A stretch of DNA of 64,000 bases from Chloroflexota bacterium (GTDB lineage Bacteria > Chloroflexota > UBA11872). Of the stretch, positions 16,845-25,739 are shown one piece after another (within the stretch, counting starts at the first letter, position 1; every line of letters begins with the position of its first letter). The stretch covers positions 124,001 to 188,000 of the forward strand of contig JAJECS010000027.1 of NCBI GenBank assembly GCA_022821905.1. Direction: 5' to 3'. The position numbers were made by a program, and so were the translations under genes. The notes under the pieces were generated by a model that was given only the letters and a program-made list of their open reading frames with translations, searched no databases and was not told the DNA's origin.

Positions 16845-17630
16845 CTACCGCTGCGTCTCCGCCAGCAGCGAACGCAGCAGCGTGCGTTTCGCCTCCACAA
16901 ACGACGGCGAGGTGGTCATCTCTCGTTCGCGCGGCCGCGGCAGGTCGATCGCCACCTCGAGCTTCATCGTTCCGCGGCGGCTCATCACGTAGACGCGGTC
17001 GGACAGGAAAATCGCCTCCTCGACGTCGTGGGTGACGAACAGTACCGTCCTGGCCAGCTCGGTCCAGATGCCCAGCAGCCATTCCTGCATCTCGCCGCGC
17101 GTCAGGGCGTCCAGGGCGCCGAACGGCTCGTCGAGCAGCAGGGTGTCGCGGTCCAGCAGGATCGTACGCAGCATCGCGGCGCGCTGGCGCATGCCGCCGG
17201 ACAGCATGTGTGGGTAGGCGTCGGCGAAGCCCTCCAGGCCGAACCGATCCAGTTGCGCCAGCGCCCGTGCCTCGCGGTCCGGTTCGCCGCGCAGCTCCGG
17301 TCCGAGCACGGCGTTTTGCAGCGTGGTGCGCCACGGCAGCAACAGGTCGCGCTGGGGCATGTGCGCCACCAGGCCGGTGTGGCCGATCGCCGAACGGCCG
17401 TCGACGGCGATCTCGCCGGCGCTGGGGCGGTCGATCCCGGCGATCAGGTTGAGCATGGTGCTCTTGCCGCAACCGCTCGGTCCGATCACCGACACGAACT
17501 CGCCCCGCGCCACGGTCAGGTTCACGTCATGCAGCGCCTCGACGCGCAGGCCGCGCTCGGTGTATGTCGCGTGAACGCCACGCAGCGCCACGGCGGGCGT
17601 GGCCGCGGCGTTGCCGGACAACGCGCTCAC
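16845..17630 (-). CDS. ABC transporter ATP-binding protein (ThiZ/SsuB/TauB type)
   Basis: ATPase of 261 residues for the adjacent permease and binding protein. Walker [10 protein letters not shown] at residues 50-58, signature [11 protein letters not shown], Walker [14 protein letters not shown] and the switch histidine in [10 protein letters not shown]. This is the nitrate/sulfonate/taurine/HMP-type importer class. Given the THI5-like binding protein upstream and the TPP riboswitch, the best guess is ThiZ of a thiamine-precursor importer. It is separated from the binding-protein gene by 182 bases carrying a family A palindrome, so it may be transcribed at a different level. Confidence 0.88.
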   Translation of the reverse strand: MSALSGNAAATPAVALRGVHATYTERGLRVEALHDVNLTVARGEFVSVIGPSGCGKSTMLNLIAGIDRPSAGEIAVDGRSAIGHTGLVAHMPQRDLLLPWRTTLQNAVLGPELRGEPDREARALAQLDRFGLEGFADAYPHMLSGGMRQRAAMLRTILLDRDTLLLDEPFGALDALTRGEMQEWLLGIWTELARTVLFVTHDVEEAIFLSDRVYVMSRRGTMKLEVAIDLPRPREREMTTSPSFVEAKRTLLRSLLAETQR

Positions 17631-17701
17631 GTTGTTCCCTCGGTAACGCCGCCTAGTCCATCATTCCCGCCGCCCCATCCATCACTACCGCCCGCACGTC
17701 C

Positions 17702-17728
17702 GTCATTCCCGCGAAGGCGGGAATCCAG
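17702..17728. repeat. Dispersed 27-bp palindromic repeat, family A
   Basis: Exact copy of the unit at 4875-4901, in the gap between the binding-protein and ATPase genes; a partial unit (TCATTCCCGC) precedes it at 17661. Palindromes at this place often tune mRNA stability inside an operon. Confidence 0.85.
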
Positions 17729-17812
17729 GCTCCACTCAGCCCGGAAATACGCACCGTTCCTCCCGGACATCCTGAGCTTGACCGGGAAACGCAAGCGTCG
17801 CCCTCGAAAGCC

Positions 17813-18805
17813 TCAGGCGTTCTCGATGAACGAGTTATCGAACGCGTTGGCGGGATTGATCGTGCGCGCGAGCAGGTCGTAGTTCACCAGCCAGTTGGCG
17901 TAGCCCTGCCAGGTCTCGCGCGTCTGCCAGCCCCACTGATCCACGTCTTCCGCGTAACGGGGGCTCAGCCAATCCTGGCTGGCGCGCACGAGGTCGGCGT
18001 CGATCCCGTCCACGGCCTTGATCAGGGTGTCCGCGCCGCGCGACGGCTCGTCGATGGCCAGCTCGTAGCCGCGGGCCGTGGCGCGCACGAAGCGCTGCAC
18101 CACATCCGGATTCTCGGCAATCATCGTCTCGCTGGTCGCGAGCACCGGCGTGTAGTAGTCCGGAATGCAGTCGAGGTCGGTCAGGCGGATGTAGTCGAGC
18201 TCGAACCCCTGCAGCTGGGCCCGAATGCCGTCCCAGGCCTCGAAGATCCACACGAAATCCACGTCGCCGCGCTCCCAGGCGACGAAGTAGTCAACCGCCC
18301 CAATGTCCACGAACTCGATCTGGTTGAAGTCGCCGCCGTCACACTCCATCAGCGCCGTCAGCACCTGCCGCTCGGGACCCCAGCCGAAGGCGCCGTACTT
18401 CTTCCCAGCAAAGTCCCGCGGGCGGCGGATCTTGCGGTCCGCCGGCGAGGCGAAGCCGGAGGTGTTGTGCTGGATGATGGCCGCCACCGACACCAGCGGC
18501 ACGTCCTCCGAGCGCGCCAGCGTCACCTCTTCCTGAAAGCTGATGCCGAACTCGGCGGCTCCGCCGGCCACGGCCTGCGCCGCACCCGACACGCCGGGCT
18601 CGACGATCGAGACCTCCAGGTTCTCGTCGTCGTAGAAGCCGAAATCGCGGGCCACGTAGATGCCCGTGTGATTGGTGTTGGGGACCCAATCCAGCATCAA
18701 CGTGACGGATGCGGGCTCCTTGGCCTCCTCGCCGCAGGCGGCTGCCAGCGGCACGGCGGCGGCTCCGAGCATCAGCCCCAACGTCCGGCGTCGCGAAATC
18801 ATCAT
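17813..18805 (-). CDS. ABC transporter substrate-binding lipoprotein, THI5/NMT1 (ThiY-like)
   Basis: Substrate-binding protein of 330 residues for pyrimidine (HMP or FAMP) thiamine precursors. The N-terminus MMISRRRTLGLMLG is a twin-arginine-like signal ending in the lipobox LAAAC (Cys24), so the mature protein is membrane-anchored outside. MLDWVPNTNHTGIYVARDFG is the hallmark of the THI5/ThiY family. ATGATG at 18805 overlaps the permease stop by 4 bases and has GGAG upstream; a longer frame start at 18835 is unlikely. Directly after the permease and in the riboswitch-led transcript. Confidence 0.88.
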   Translation of the reverse strand: MMISRRRTLGLMLGAAAVPLAAACGEEAKEPASVTLMLDWVPNTNHTGIYVARDFGFYDDENLEVSIVEPGVSGAAQAVAGGAAEFGISFQEEVTLARSEDVPLVSVAAIIQHNTSGFASPADRKIRRPRDFAGKKYGAFGWGPERQVLTALMECDGGDFNQIEFVDIGAVDYFVAWERGDVDFVWIFEAWDGIRAQLQGFELDYIRLTDLDCIPDYYTPVLATSETMIAENPDVVQRFVRATARGYELAIDEPSRGADTLIKAVDGIDADLVRASQDWLSPRYAEDVDQWGWQTRETWQGYANWLVNYDLLARTINPANAFDNSFIENA

Positions 18806-19581
18806 CGTGCGGTCTCCTCCTTGGCCGCCGTCCACGGTGCGACGGTGCGGCCCACAAGCTCAACGCAGCCGAACAGCGCGATGCTCAGCAACGCGATGAC
18901 GGCAATCACGGCAAATACCTGGTCGGTCTGAAATGAGTTCGACGCGCGCAGCAGATAGAGTCCCAGCCCCTGGCTGGCCCCGGTCCACTCCGCGATGACG
19001 GCGCCGATGACGCTGTAGGTGGCGGCGATCTTCATGCCCGAGATCACCGACGGAACCGCCGCCGGCAGGCGGACTTTGACGAACAGCTGCCGGTCGCTGG
19101 CCCCCATGCCGCGCACCAGGTCGAGCATCTCCTTGTCGGCGGCGCGCAGCCCGCCAACCGTCGCCACCACGATGGGAAAGAAGCACACCAGCGCCACGAC
19201 CAGCACCTTGGGCAGCAGGCCGAACCCGAACCAGATGGCCAGCAGCGGGGCCAGCGCGAACGTCGGGATGGTCTGCGAGGTCACCAGCAGCGGGTAGATC
19301 GCGCGTCGCGCCAGGCCCCAGCGGTCGATCGCCGCGGCCAGCACGATGGCCGATACGAGGGCCAGGGCATATCCCGCGGCGGCGGCGGTCACGGTGGCCG
19401 CCACGTGCGGACCGAGCAGCGGCGCGGCCTCTCCAAACGACGCGCCAATGTCCGAGGGCGCCGGAAGCAGCCAATCCGGCATCTCCACCGCCCGCGACAC
19501 CACTTCCCACAGCCCCAGCAGGCCGGCGATCAGAAGCAGCGCCGGTCCGAAGTCGCGGAGGTGGCGGCGGAGCGTGCTCAT
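18802..19581 (-). CDS. ABC transporter permease (ThiX-like)
   Basis: BPD-type permease of 259 residues with about six membrane helices and the EAA loop GASDRQLFVKVRLPAAVPSV that docks to the ATPase. WLLPAPSDI near residue 40 is common to SsuC/TauC/ThiX permeases. ATG 19581 is preceded by GGGGAG; the frame extends to 19596 without a ribosome site. Its stop overlaps the binding-protein start by 4 bases. Together with the flanking genes it forms a complete importer, probably for a thiamine precursor. Confidence 0.88.
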   Translation of the reverse strand: MSTLRRHLRDFGPALLLIAGLLGLWEVVSRAVEMPDWLLPAPSDIGASFGEAAPLLGPHVAATVTAAAAGYALALVSAIVLAAAIDRWGLARRAIYPLLVTSQTIPTFALAPLLAIWFGFGLLPKVLVVALVCFFPIVVATVGGLRAADKEMLDLVRGMGASDRQLFVKVRLPAAVPSVISGMKIAATYSVIGAVIAEWTGASQGLGLYLLRASNSFQTDQVFAVIAVIALLSIALFGCVELVGRTVAPWTAAKEETAR

Positions 19582-19598
19582 GAGCTCCCCACGCATCC

Positions 19599-19649
19599 GT
19601 CATTCCGGCGAAAAGCCTGCCCCGTACTCGATACGGGGCCGGAATCCAG
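19599..19649. repeat. Composite variant of family A repeat
   Basis: Begins GTCATTCC and ends GGAATCCAG like family A but carries an internal CCCCGTA..TACGGGG hairpin. Confidence 0.6.
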
Positions 19650-19709
19650 AGTCCGTGAAGTATTCCCTGGCGCATCCGTATTGCCGCGAAGGGAATCGCT
19701 GCCGAATCC

Positions 19710-19736
19710 GTCATTCCCGCGAAGGCGGGAATCCAG
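19710..19736. repeat. Dispersed 27-bp palindromic repeat, family A
   Basis: Exact copy of the unit at 4875-4901, upstream of the ThiX-like permease gene. Confidence 0.85.
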
Positions 19737-19864
19737 TACCCGTGAGCTAAGCCGTGGCGCACGACTCGTGCCGCGATTCTGGAGAGCGTGAGGAGTCCCC
19801 AACCGCTGCGGCTTATTTCCAGCCCTTGAGATTCCTCGCTGCGCTCGGAATGACAGGGGTGTAG

Positions 19865-19884
19865 GGGCGGTTCGCGACCCGCCC
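19865..19884. repeat. GC palindrome, family C variant
   Basis: GGGCGG-TTCGCGA-CCCGCCC, one base shorter in the left arm than the other two family C copies. Confidence 0.45.
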
Positions 19885-19993
19885 TTGCCCGCTCGCTTCG
19901 CGTCCGATCCCCTCTCCCTTGAAGGGAGAGGGCGAGGGAGAGGGTCATCCGGGTCTGAGCCGTGAGGGGACGCCCCTTCGCGCAACCGTCGCC

Positions 19994-20299
19994 TCACCCG
20001 CCCGCTCCCTCGCGAAACTGCGCCGTCTTCTCGTGCATGGACGCAATGCCTGCCGGGCTCTCGATCATGCGCACGTTGGTCTGCACCGGGCCGCCGGTCA
20101 CTTCGATGGCGGCGCTGTGCGCCCTCGCGGCGATGTCGAGCAGCTCGCGCAGCGAGTCGCCCTCGATGGTGGTCTCCATGGGACCTACCTCATGGGAAAC
20201 GCCGCTGTCCTGGATCACCGCAATCGCCGCGTCGACGGCCGCCAGCGCGTCGGGCGCGTTCAGCGGCAGCACCTGGAGAGCAAGTGTGGCCCGGGGCAT
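19994..20299 (-). CDS. MTH1187 family thiamine-binding protein
   Basis: Small ferredoxin-like-fold protein (101 residues) of the MTH1187/YkoF family (DUF77), members of which bind thiamine or its pyrimidine. Typical segments: ATLALQVLPLN at the start, GVSHEVGPMETTIEGD and the helix after it. It is the first gene behind the TPP riboswitch and its terminator (its ATG is 19 bases after the T-run), which directly supports a thiamine role. Likely a cytoplasmic carrier or chaperone for the imported vitamin or precursor. Confidence 0.88.
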   Translation of the reverse strand: MPRATLALQVLPLNAPDALAAVDAAIAVIQDSGVSHEVGPMETTIEGDSLRELLDIAARAHSAAIEVTGGPVQTNVRMIESPAGIASMHEKTAQFREGAGG

Positions 20300-20317
20300 T
20301 CATCCACCGCCATCAAC

Positions 20318-20350
20318 AAAAAAGACCGCAGACTCCCGTGGAACCTGCGG
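20318..20350 (-). terminator. Intrinsic terminator of the TPP riboswitch
   Basis: On the minus strand: stem CCGCAG / CTGCGG (plus-strand arms 20345-20350 and 20326-20331), a 13-base loop, then T-C-TTTTTT (A-run at 20318-20323). It lies between the aptamer and the thiamine-binding gene. The 5' arm and loop can instead pair with the aptamer (see the riboswitch). Confidence 0.85.
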
Positions 20351-20363
20351 CAGCCAACGCGGT

Positions 20364-20460
<97 letters not shown>

Positions 20461-20541
20461 CAGTCAGGACACGACAAAGGATACGACACGCTCGTGCGTC
20501 GTGCTCGCCCGTGCGACTGATCGGTGTGCTCTCGCGGGCAG

Positions 20542-21411
20542 CTACACCGCAATCGGCGGCGGATAGGCGAGCGGAATCCCCGGCACGGACATGCGCAGGC
20601 GGTTGAGGTGCCAGCGGCCGAGGTTGGCGGTGAAGAGGTCGGTGAGGTCGGGGCCGCCGAAGACGATGTTGGTGGGCGATGAGAGCTGCGTGTGGTTGGG
20701 GTCGTCCACGAGGACCTGGATGCGTCCCGTGGGCTCGAGGCGGTAGATGCGGCTGGGGGTGTAGAGGGTGATGTACAGCGCGCCTTCGACGTCGAACTGC
20801 ACGCCGTCGGGCACGTCGCCGGGGAGGGTGGCCACGACCTGGCGCTCGCCCAGCGTTCCGTCATCGAGCACGCGCAGGCGGCTGACGCCCGGCATCTGCG
20901 ACTCCACCACATAGAGCCACTCGCCCGCGGCGTCGAAGCACATGCCGTTGGCGAAGAAGCGCGTCGCCTCGCTCACGAGGTCCGTCGAGCCGTCGGGCCG
21001 CACGCGGTAGACCCGGCCGGTGTCGTGGTCCCATTCGCCCGAGTCGGAGACATAGAGGTCGCCGGAAGGATGAAAGCAGGGATAGTTCGGCGTTTCCATG
21101 GGATGGTCGGCGGTGCCGCTGCTGACCTCGGCGATGCTGCCGTCGGGCGCCGCGCGCACGACAGTGCCGCTGTATGCGGCGCAGACGTAGACGTTGGCTT
21201 CGGCGTCGCAGGCCACGCCGCCCAGGAAGCCCTCGTGCTGCGCGATCAGCGTGATGGCCCCGCTGTCCGGGTCCACGCGATAGATCTGGCCCGCCTCGCC
21301 GCCCGCGTAGAGCTGCCCGTCGGGGCCCCAGGTGACGCCTTCGGGGTGATCCAGGCCGTCGTTGAAGTCGCCGGCAACGGTCTCAACCTCGGACACATCG
21401 CGTAGTGCCAT
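20542..21411 (-). CDS. SMP-30/gluconolactonase/LRE family protein
   Basis: Six-bladed beta-propeller lactonase, 289 residues. Metal-ligand regions are visible: the Glu in LDHPEGVTWGPDG (residues 21-33), the Asn in RFFANGMCFD and the Asp in GDVPDGVQFD. It hydrolyses sugar-acid lactones such as gluconolactone. It lies divergent from moaA, with starts about 100 bases apart, and downstream of it (minus) begins the riboswitch region. It fits the sugar-acid theme of the 3-16 kb region but is not in the same operon. Confidence 0.85.
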   Translation of the reverse strand: MALRDVSEVETVAGDFNDGLDHPEGVTWGPDGQLYAGGEAGQIYRVDPDSGAITLIAQHEGFLGGVACDAEANVYVCAAYSGTVVRAAPDGSIAEVSSGTADHPMETPNYPCFHPSGDLYVSDSGEWDHDTGRVYRVRPDGSTDLVSEATRFFANGMCFDAAGEWLYVVESQMPGVSRLRVLDDGTLGERQVVATLPGDVPDGVQFDVEGALYITLYTPSRIYRLEPTGRIQVLVDDPNHTQLSSPTNIVFGGPDLTDLFTANLGRWHLNRLRMSVPGIPLAYPPPIAV

Positions 21412-21509
21412 CGTGCGCGCCCTCGATGAGTGTCTGGTCGCTCACGGTACATGACGCGGTTTGCGGCTGCCCACTGCGTAAACTCAGGGTGAAGACGCAT
21501 CGGAGACGC

Positions 21510-22559
21510 ATGCCGCCAGTGCCCGCCGCCATCGCCGCCGCGCCCGTCGACACGCTTGGCCGCCACATGCGCGACCTGCGGATTTCGGTGACGGACCGGT
21601 GCAATTTCCGCTGTCCCTATTGCATGCCGGCCGAGGTCTACGGCGAGCACTACACGTTCTTGCCCAAGGCCCAGATCCTCACCTTCGAGGAGATATCGCG
21701 GCTGGCCGGCATCTTCGTGGAGCTTGGCGTGCGAAAGCTCCGCCTGACCGGCGGCGAACCGCTGCTGCGGGCTGACCTGCCGAGCCTGGTGTCGATGCTG
21801 GCCGCCTTGCCGGTCGATGACCTGGCGCTCACCACCAACGCCCACCTGCTCGGCCGGCACGCCGAGGCCCTCGCCGAGGCCGGGCTGCGGCGGGTGACGG
21901 TGAGCCTGGACAGCCTCGACGACGAGGTATTTCGCGCGATGAACGGGCGGGGCTACGGCGTCGACGCGACGCTGGAGGGCATCGCGGCCGCCGAGCGCGC
22001 GGGCCTCTCGCCCATCAAGCTGAACTGCGTGGTGGTGCGCGGCGTCAACGATCACACCATCGTCGACCTGGCGCGCCGCTTCCACGGCACCGGACACACC
22101 ATGCGCTTCATCGAGTACATGGACGTGGGCAACCTGAACCAGTGGAAGTCGGACGAGGTTGTCACCGCCGACGAGATTGTGGAACGCATCGGGGCCGAGT
22201 TTCCGATGGACCCGCTGCCGCCGAACTATCCGGGCGAAGTGGCCAATAGGTTCCGCTATCGCGACGGCGGCGGTGAAATCGGCGTCATCGCGTCGGTGAG
22301 CCAGCCATTCTGCGGCGCCTGCACCCGCGCGCGGCTGTCGACCGACGGCCACCTGCTCACCTGCCTGTTCGCCTTCGGCGGCACCGACCTGCGGACGCCC
22401 ATGCGCGACGGCGCCACGGACGCGGATCTGCGTGAGCTGATTGCCGGCGTGTGGCAGGTCCGAGGCGACCGCTACTCGGAGGCGCGCGCGGGGATGATCA
22501 CCGACGACGGCCACGGACCGGACGTGCAGAAGGTCGAGATGTTCCAGATCGGCGGCTAG
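21510..22559 (+). CDS. moaA: GTP 3',8-cyclase MoaA
   Basis: Radical SAM enzyme for the first step of molybdenum cofactor synthesis, 349 residues. The SAM cluster cysteines are Cys31, Cys35, Cys38 (CNFRCPYC); the GTP-binding C-terminal cluster is Cys268, Cys271, Cys285 (FCGACTRARLSTDGHLLTC); and the protein ends in the required Gly-Gly. ATG 21510 is preceded by GGAG (tight spacing) and leaves a short N-terminus before RHMRDLRISVTDR. No other moa genes adjoin it, although Moco users are at 43238 and 55892-62278. Confidence 0.95.
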   Translation: MPPVPAAIAAAPVDTLGRHMRDLRISVTDRCNFRCPYCMPAEVYGEHYTFLPKAQILTFEEISRLAGIFVELGVRKLRLTGGEPLLRADLPSLVSMLAALPVDDLALTTNAHLLGRHAEALAEAGLRRVTVSLDSLDDEVFRAMNGRGYGVDATLEGIAAAERAGLSPIKLNCVVVRGVNDHTIVDLARRFHGTGHTMRFIEYMDVGNLNQWKSDEVVTADEIVERIGAEFPMDPLPPNYPGEVANRFRYRDGGGEIGVIASVSQPFCGACTRARLSTDGHLLTCLFAFGGTDLRTPMRDGATDADLRELIAGVWQVRGDRYSEARAGMITDDGHGPDVQKVEMFQIGG

Positions 22560-22599
22560 CGCCGGTGTACGTCCAACGGATTCGGAACATACCCAACTG

Positions 22600-23391
22600 A
22601 TGGCCGATCCCGGGCTCCTGGGCTTCGCCGCCGCGGCCATCGGCGTTTTCATGACGCTGGTGTGGCTGCTGAGCCTGGCGCTGCGCGATGCGTCCATCGT
22701 GGACGTATTCTGGGGGCTGGGATTCATCGTGACCGGGTCGCTCGGCGCGTGGATCGGCGGGGGCGATGCCGGGCGCTCCGCGCTGCTACTGGTGCTGGTG
22801 GCGGTGTGGGGCCTGCGCCTGGCGGGGCACATCGGGTGGCGCAACCACGGCAGGCCCGAGGACCCGCGCTATCAAAAGTTCCGCGCCAACGCCGGGAGCG
22901 CTTTCTGGTGGCGCAGCTATTTCACCGTCTTCCTGCTCCAGGGTGTCGTGATGTGGGTGGTCGCGCTGCCGTTGCTGGCGGCGCTGGGCGAGCCGCGGCC
23001 GTCCCTGCCGACCGCCTGGGACGTGGCCGCCATCGTGCTCTGGGCCGTTGGATTCGCCTTCGAGGCGGGCGGCGACCTGCAGCTGGCGCGGTTCAAGGCC
23101 AATCCAGCCAATCGAGGGCGCGTGCTGGCAACCGGATTCTGGGGGCTGACGCGACATCCAAACTACTTCGGCGACGCCGTGGTGTGGTGGGGCTTCGGCT
23201 GCCTGGGACTTGCCGTCGGCGCGTGGTGGACGCTGATCGGCCCGATCATCATGACGGTGTTGCTGGCGCGGGTGTCGGGCGTGACCCTGCTCGAGCGCAG
23301 CATGATCGAGACCAAGCCGGGCTATCGCGAATACGTGGAGTCCACGCCGGCGTTCTTCCCGCGCATCCCCTTCCTGGGACGACGTGGATAG
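22600..23391 (+). CDS. DUF1295 (steroid 5-alpha-reductase-like) membrane protein
   Basis: Integral membrane protein of 263 residues with about seven hydrophobic segments. The C-terminal half has the isoprenylcysteine methyltransferase/steroid reductase-type signature: GLTRHPNYFGDAVVWWGFG and the end KPGYREYVESTPAFFPR, which bind NADPH or SAM in related proteins. First gene of a four-gene plus-strand operon with a cyclopropane-synthase-like methyltransferase, an FAD oxidoreductase and a DUF1365 protein, so a fatty-acid or lipid reductase or methyltransferase role is likely. Overlaps the next gene by 8 bases. Confidence 0.85.
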   Translation: MADPGLLGFAAAAIGVFMTLVWLLSLALRDASIVDVFWGLGFIVTGSLGAWIGGGDAGRSALLLVLVAVWGLRLAGHIGWRNHGRPEDPRYQKFRANAGSAFWWRSYFTVFLLQGVVMWVVALPLLAALGEPRPSLPTAWDVAAIVLWAVGFAFEAGGDLQLARFKANPANRGRVLATGFWGLTRHPNYFGDAVVWWGFGCLGLAVGAWWTLIGPIIMTVLLARVSGVTLLERSMIETKPGYREYVESTPAFFPRIPFLGRRG

Positions 23392-24484
23392 CGGCCAATC
23401 GGCCTGGTTCGAGCGGCTGGCGGCGCGGGGAATGGCGCCCGACGGCATTCTGCGACTCGGCGTGCGGTTGGCCCTTCGCCGACGACTGCGCGCGCTGCAA
23501 CGCGGCGCGCCCCAGCAGCGGTTTCGCGCCATGCGTAGCGGACCGATGGCGGTTGCTACGGACGCCGCCAACCGACAGCACTACGAGGTGCCGACCGAGT
23601 TCTTTCGTCTGATTCTCGGTCCGAAGCTCAAATACAGCAGTTGCCTCTGGCCGTCGGGCGTCGAGACGCTGGCTGACGCCGAGGACGCCATGCTGGAACT
23701 GTATGCGCAGCGCGCCGGTCTCGCGGACGGCCAGCGCGTGCTCGATCTCGGAAGCGGTTGGGGCTCGTTCGCTCTCTGGGCCGCCGAGCGATATCCGCGG
23801 TCGACGATCACCGCCGTGACCAACTCGCGCACCCAGCGCGACCATATCGCCGGCCAGGCTCAGGCGCGCGACCTGGGCAACCTGGCCGTGCGACGCGCCA
23901 ATGCCGCCGTGGATGAGATTCCCGGTCGTTACGACCGGATTGTCAGCATCGAGATGCTGGAGCACATTCGCGACCACGGCGCGCTGCTGGCCCGCCTGGC
24001 CGATCGGCTGGATTCGAATGGCCGGATATTCGTCCACGTATTCAGCCACGCGCGGCATGCCTACGCCTTCGAGCCCGAGGACGGCTGGATGGCGCGCTGG
24101 TTCTTCAGCGGCGGCGCCATGCCCAGCCTCGATCTCTTCGACGAATCCGCTCCGGCGGTGCGCACTGTCGACCGCTGGATCGTGAACGGCCGGCACTACG
24201 CCCGGACGCTGCGAGCGTGGTTGCAGAATCTCGACACCTGCCGCCCGCAGGTCCTCGAGATCTTTCGGGGTGCCTACGGCGACGATGCGGCGAGCCTCTG
24301 GCTGATGCGTTGGCGGCTCTTTTTCATCGCCTGCGAGGAGCTGTTTGCCTATCGCGACGGGCGCGAGTGGGTGGTGGCGCACCATTTGTTTGCCCCGGCG
24401 ACGGTCGCGCGCAACGGCACGCCTGCTGCGTTGAACGCAATACCGCCGAGCGAGAGCGACCGGCGGGCCGGGTCGCTGACTTGA
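23384..24484 (+). CDS. Cyclopropane-fatty-acyl-phospholipid synthase family methyltransferase
   Basis: SAM-dependent lipid methyltransferase, 366 residues, GTG start. Seen: the substrate segment NRQHYEVPTEFFRLILGPKLKYSSCLW, SAM motif I VLDLGSGWGSF, the IVSIEMLEHIRDHG active-site loop and the C-terminal WRLFFIACEELFAYRDGREWVVAHHLF. The last block is shared with the branch found beside FAD oxidoreductases and DUF1365 rather than with E. coli Cfa. It probably adds a methyl or methylene group to an unsaturated phospholipid acyl chain. Confidence 0.88.
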   Translation: MDSGQSAWFERLAARGMAPDGILRLGVRLALRRRLRALQRGAPQQRFRAMRSGPMAVATDAANRQHYEVPTEFFRLILGPKLKYSSCLWPSGVETLADAEDAMLELYAQRAGLADGQRVLDLGSGWGSFALWAAERYPRSTITAVTNSRTQRDHIAGQAQARDLGNLAVRRANAAVDEIPGRYDRIVSIEMLEHIRDHGALLARLADRLDSNGRIFVHVFSHARHAYAFEPEDGWMARWFFSGGAMPSLDLFDESAPAVRTVDRWIVNGRHYARTLRAWLQNLDTCRPQVLEIFRGAYGDDAASLWLMRWRLFFIACEELFAYRDGREWVVAHHLFAPATVARNGTPAALNAIPPSESDRRAGSLT

Positions 24485-24497
24485 GACACCGCATCCC

Positions 24498-25739
24498 ATG
24501 AGGATTGCCGTCATCGGCGCCGGAGTGGCGGGCCTCGTCGCGGCGCGCCAGCTGCACGCGCGCCATGACGTCACGGTATTCGAGGCGGGCAATGCACCGG
24601 GCGGGCATGCGCGCACGATCGACGTGTCCCGCGGCGGGCGCACCTTTGCCGTCGACACGGGGTTCGTAGTCTTCAACGACCGCACCTATCCGGAGTTCCT
24701 GCGCATCCTGGACGATCTCCGAGTCCCCACGCAGCCGTCCGAGATGAGCTTCTCCGTACGCTGCGATCGCACGGGCATCGAGTACTGCGGGGCGTCGCTA
24801 AACGCCGTGTTCGCCCAGCGCCGCAATCTGGCGCGGCCCACGTTTCTGCGGCTGGTGCGGGACTACCTCCGGTTCAATCGCCAGGCGCCGAAGCTGCTGG
24901 AGGCCGACGAGCGGCTCACGCTGGACGACTACCTGGAAGGCGCGGAATTCTCGCGCGCCTTCCGCGATTTGTACCTGGTGCCCATGGGCGCCGCCATCTG
25001 GTCAACCGATCCCGCGCGCTTCGGCCAGATCCCGGTTCAATCGTTCGTGCGGTTCTTTCACAACCATGGACTGCTGGGAATCCGAGGCAAGCCGCGCTGG
25101 CACTCGATCGCTGGCGGCGCCCGCGAGTACGTCGAAGCGCTGGCTCGACCGTTTCGCGATCGAATCCAAACCCGCGCGCCCGTGACCCGTGTGCGGCGAG
25201 CGCGCGACCATGTCGATGTCACCGTGGCGGGTGGGGGCGACGCTCGATTTGACCAGGTGGTGCTCGCGACCCACAGCGATCAGGCGCTGCGGGTGCTTGT
25301 CGATCCCAGCCCCGAGGAACGCGCCGTCCTTGGGGCCATTGACTACCAGGCCAACAGCGTCGCGCTGCACACCGATACGAGCCTGCTGCCCCGGCGGCGC
25401 CGCGCTTGGGCTGCGTGGAACTACTACATTGCCCCGAACGGCGGGGATCGGGTGGCGACGACGTACAACATGAACCGCCTGCAGCGACTGGACGCGCCCG
25501 AGACCTTCTGCGTCACGCTCAACCAGGACGAGCGCATTGACGAGGCGGCCGTGATCGCCCGCATGACTTACCACCACCCGACTCTCAACCGTGCGGCCAT
25601 CGCCGCTCAGCGCCGGTGGACCGAGGTGAATGGCCGGCGCCGGACCTGGTATGCGGGGGCCTATTGGCGCTATGGCTTCCATGAGGACGGCGTGGTGAGC
25701 GGCCTGCGGGTCGCGCGGGCAATCGAGGCCGGCACGTGA
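24498..25739 (+). CDS. FAD/NAD(P)-binding oxidoreductase (amine-oxidase/desaturase-like)
   Basis: Flavoprotein of 413 residues with an N-terminal dinucleotide fold: [18 protein letters not shown] (residues 2-19), Glu in [12 protein letters not shown] and the [10 protein letters not shown] segment typical of predicted NAD/FAD-binding proteins paired with DUF1365. It ends [19 protein letters not shown], the FAD-binding tail of the family. Coupled by a 4-base overlap (GTGA) to the DUF1365 gene. In alphaproteobacteria, homologous gene sets belong to the singlet-oxygen (sigma-E) regulon, and related flavoproteins act in methylated and furan fatty acid synthesis; that role is inferred here. Confidence 0.85.
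   Translation: MRIAVIGAGVAGLVAARQLHARHDVTVFEAGNAPGGHARTIDVSRGGRTFAVDTGFVVFNDRTYPEFLRILDDLRVPTQPSEMSFSVRCDRTGIEYCGASLNAVFAQRRNLARPTFLRLVRDYLRFNRQAPKLLEADERLTLDDYLEGAEFSRAFRDLYLVPMGAAIWSTDPARFGQIPVQSFVRFFHNHGLLGIRGKPRWHSIAGGAREYVEALARPFRDRIQTRAPVTRVRRARDHVDVTVAGGGDARFDQVVLATHSDQALRVLVDPSPEERAVLGAIDYQANSVALHTDTSLLPRRRRAWAAWNYYIAPNGGDRVATTYNMNRLQRLDAPETFCVTLNQDERIDEAAVIARMTYHHPTLNRAAIAAQRRWTEVNGRRRTWYAGAYWRYGFHEDGVVSGLRVARAIEAGT

Larger units (their letters stand above)
19582..19993. other. 412-base intergenic stretch made of repeats
   Basis: No gene. It holds a composite family A variant (19599-19649, GTCATTCC...GGAATCCAG with an inserted CCCCGTA/TACGGGG arm pair), an exact family A unit (19710-19736), a family C variant (19865-19884) and a CCCTCTCCCTT/AAGGGAGAGGG palindrome (about 19909-19932). 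Everything lies between the thiamine-binding protein and the permease, so the transporter may need its own promoter or be read through. Confidence 0.7.

Noticed and set aside
16717..17472. Long upstream extension of the hypothetical gene at 16093
   Set aside because: The extra part is an alternate-frame reading of the ABC ATPase and a family B repeat.
21246..22844. 532-codon minus-strand frame covering moaA
   Set aside because: Antisense of moaA with low-complexity composition and no recognisable motif.
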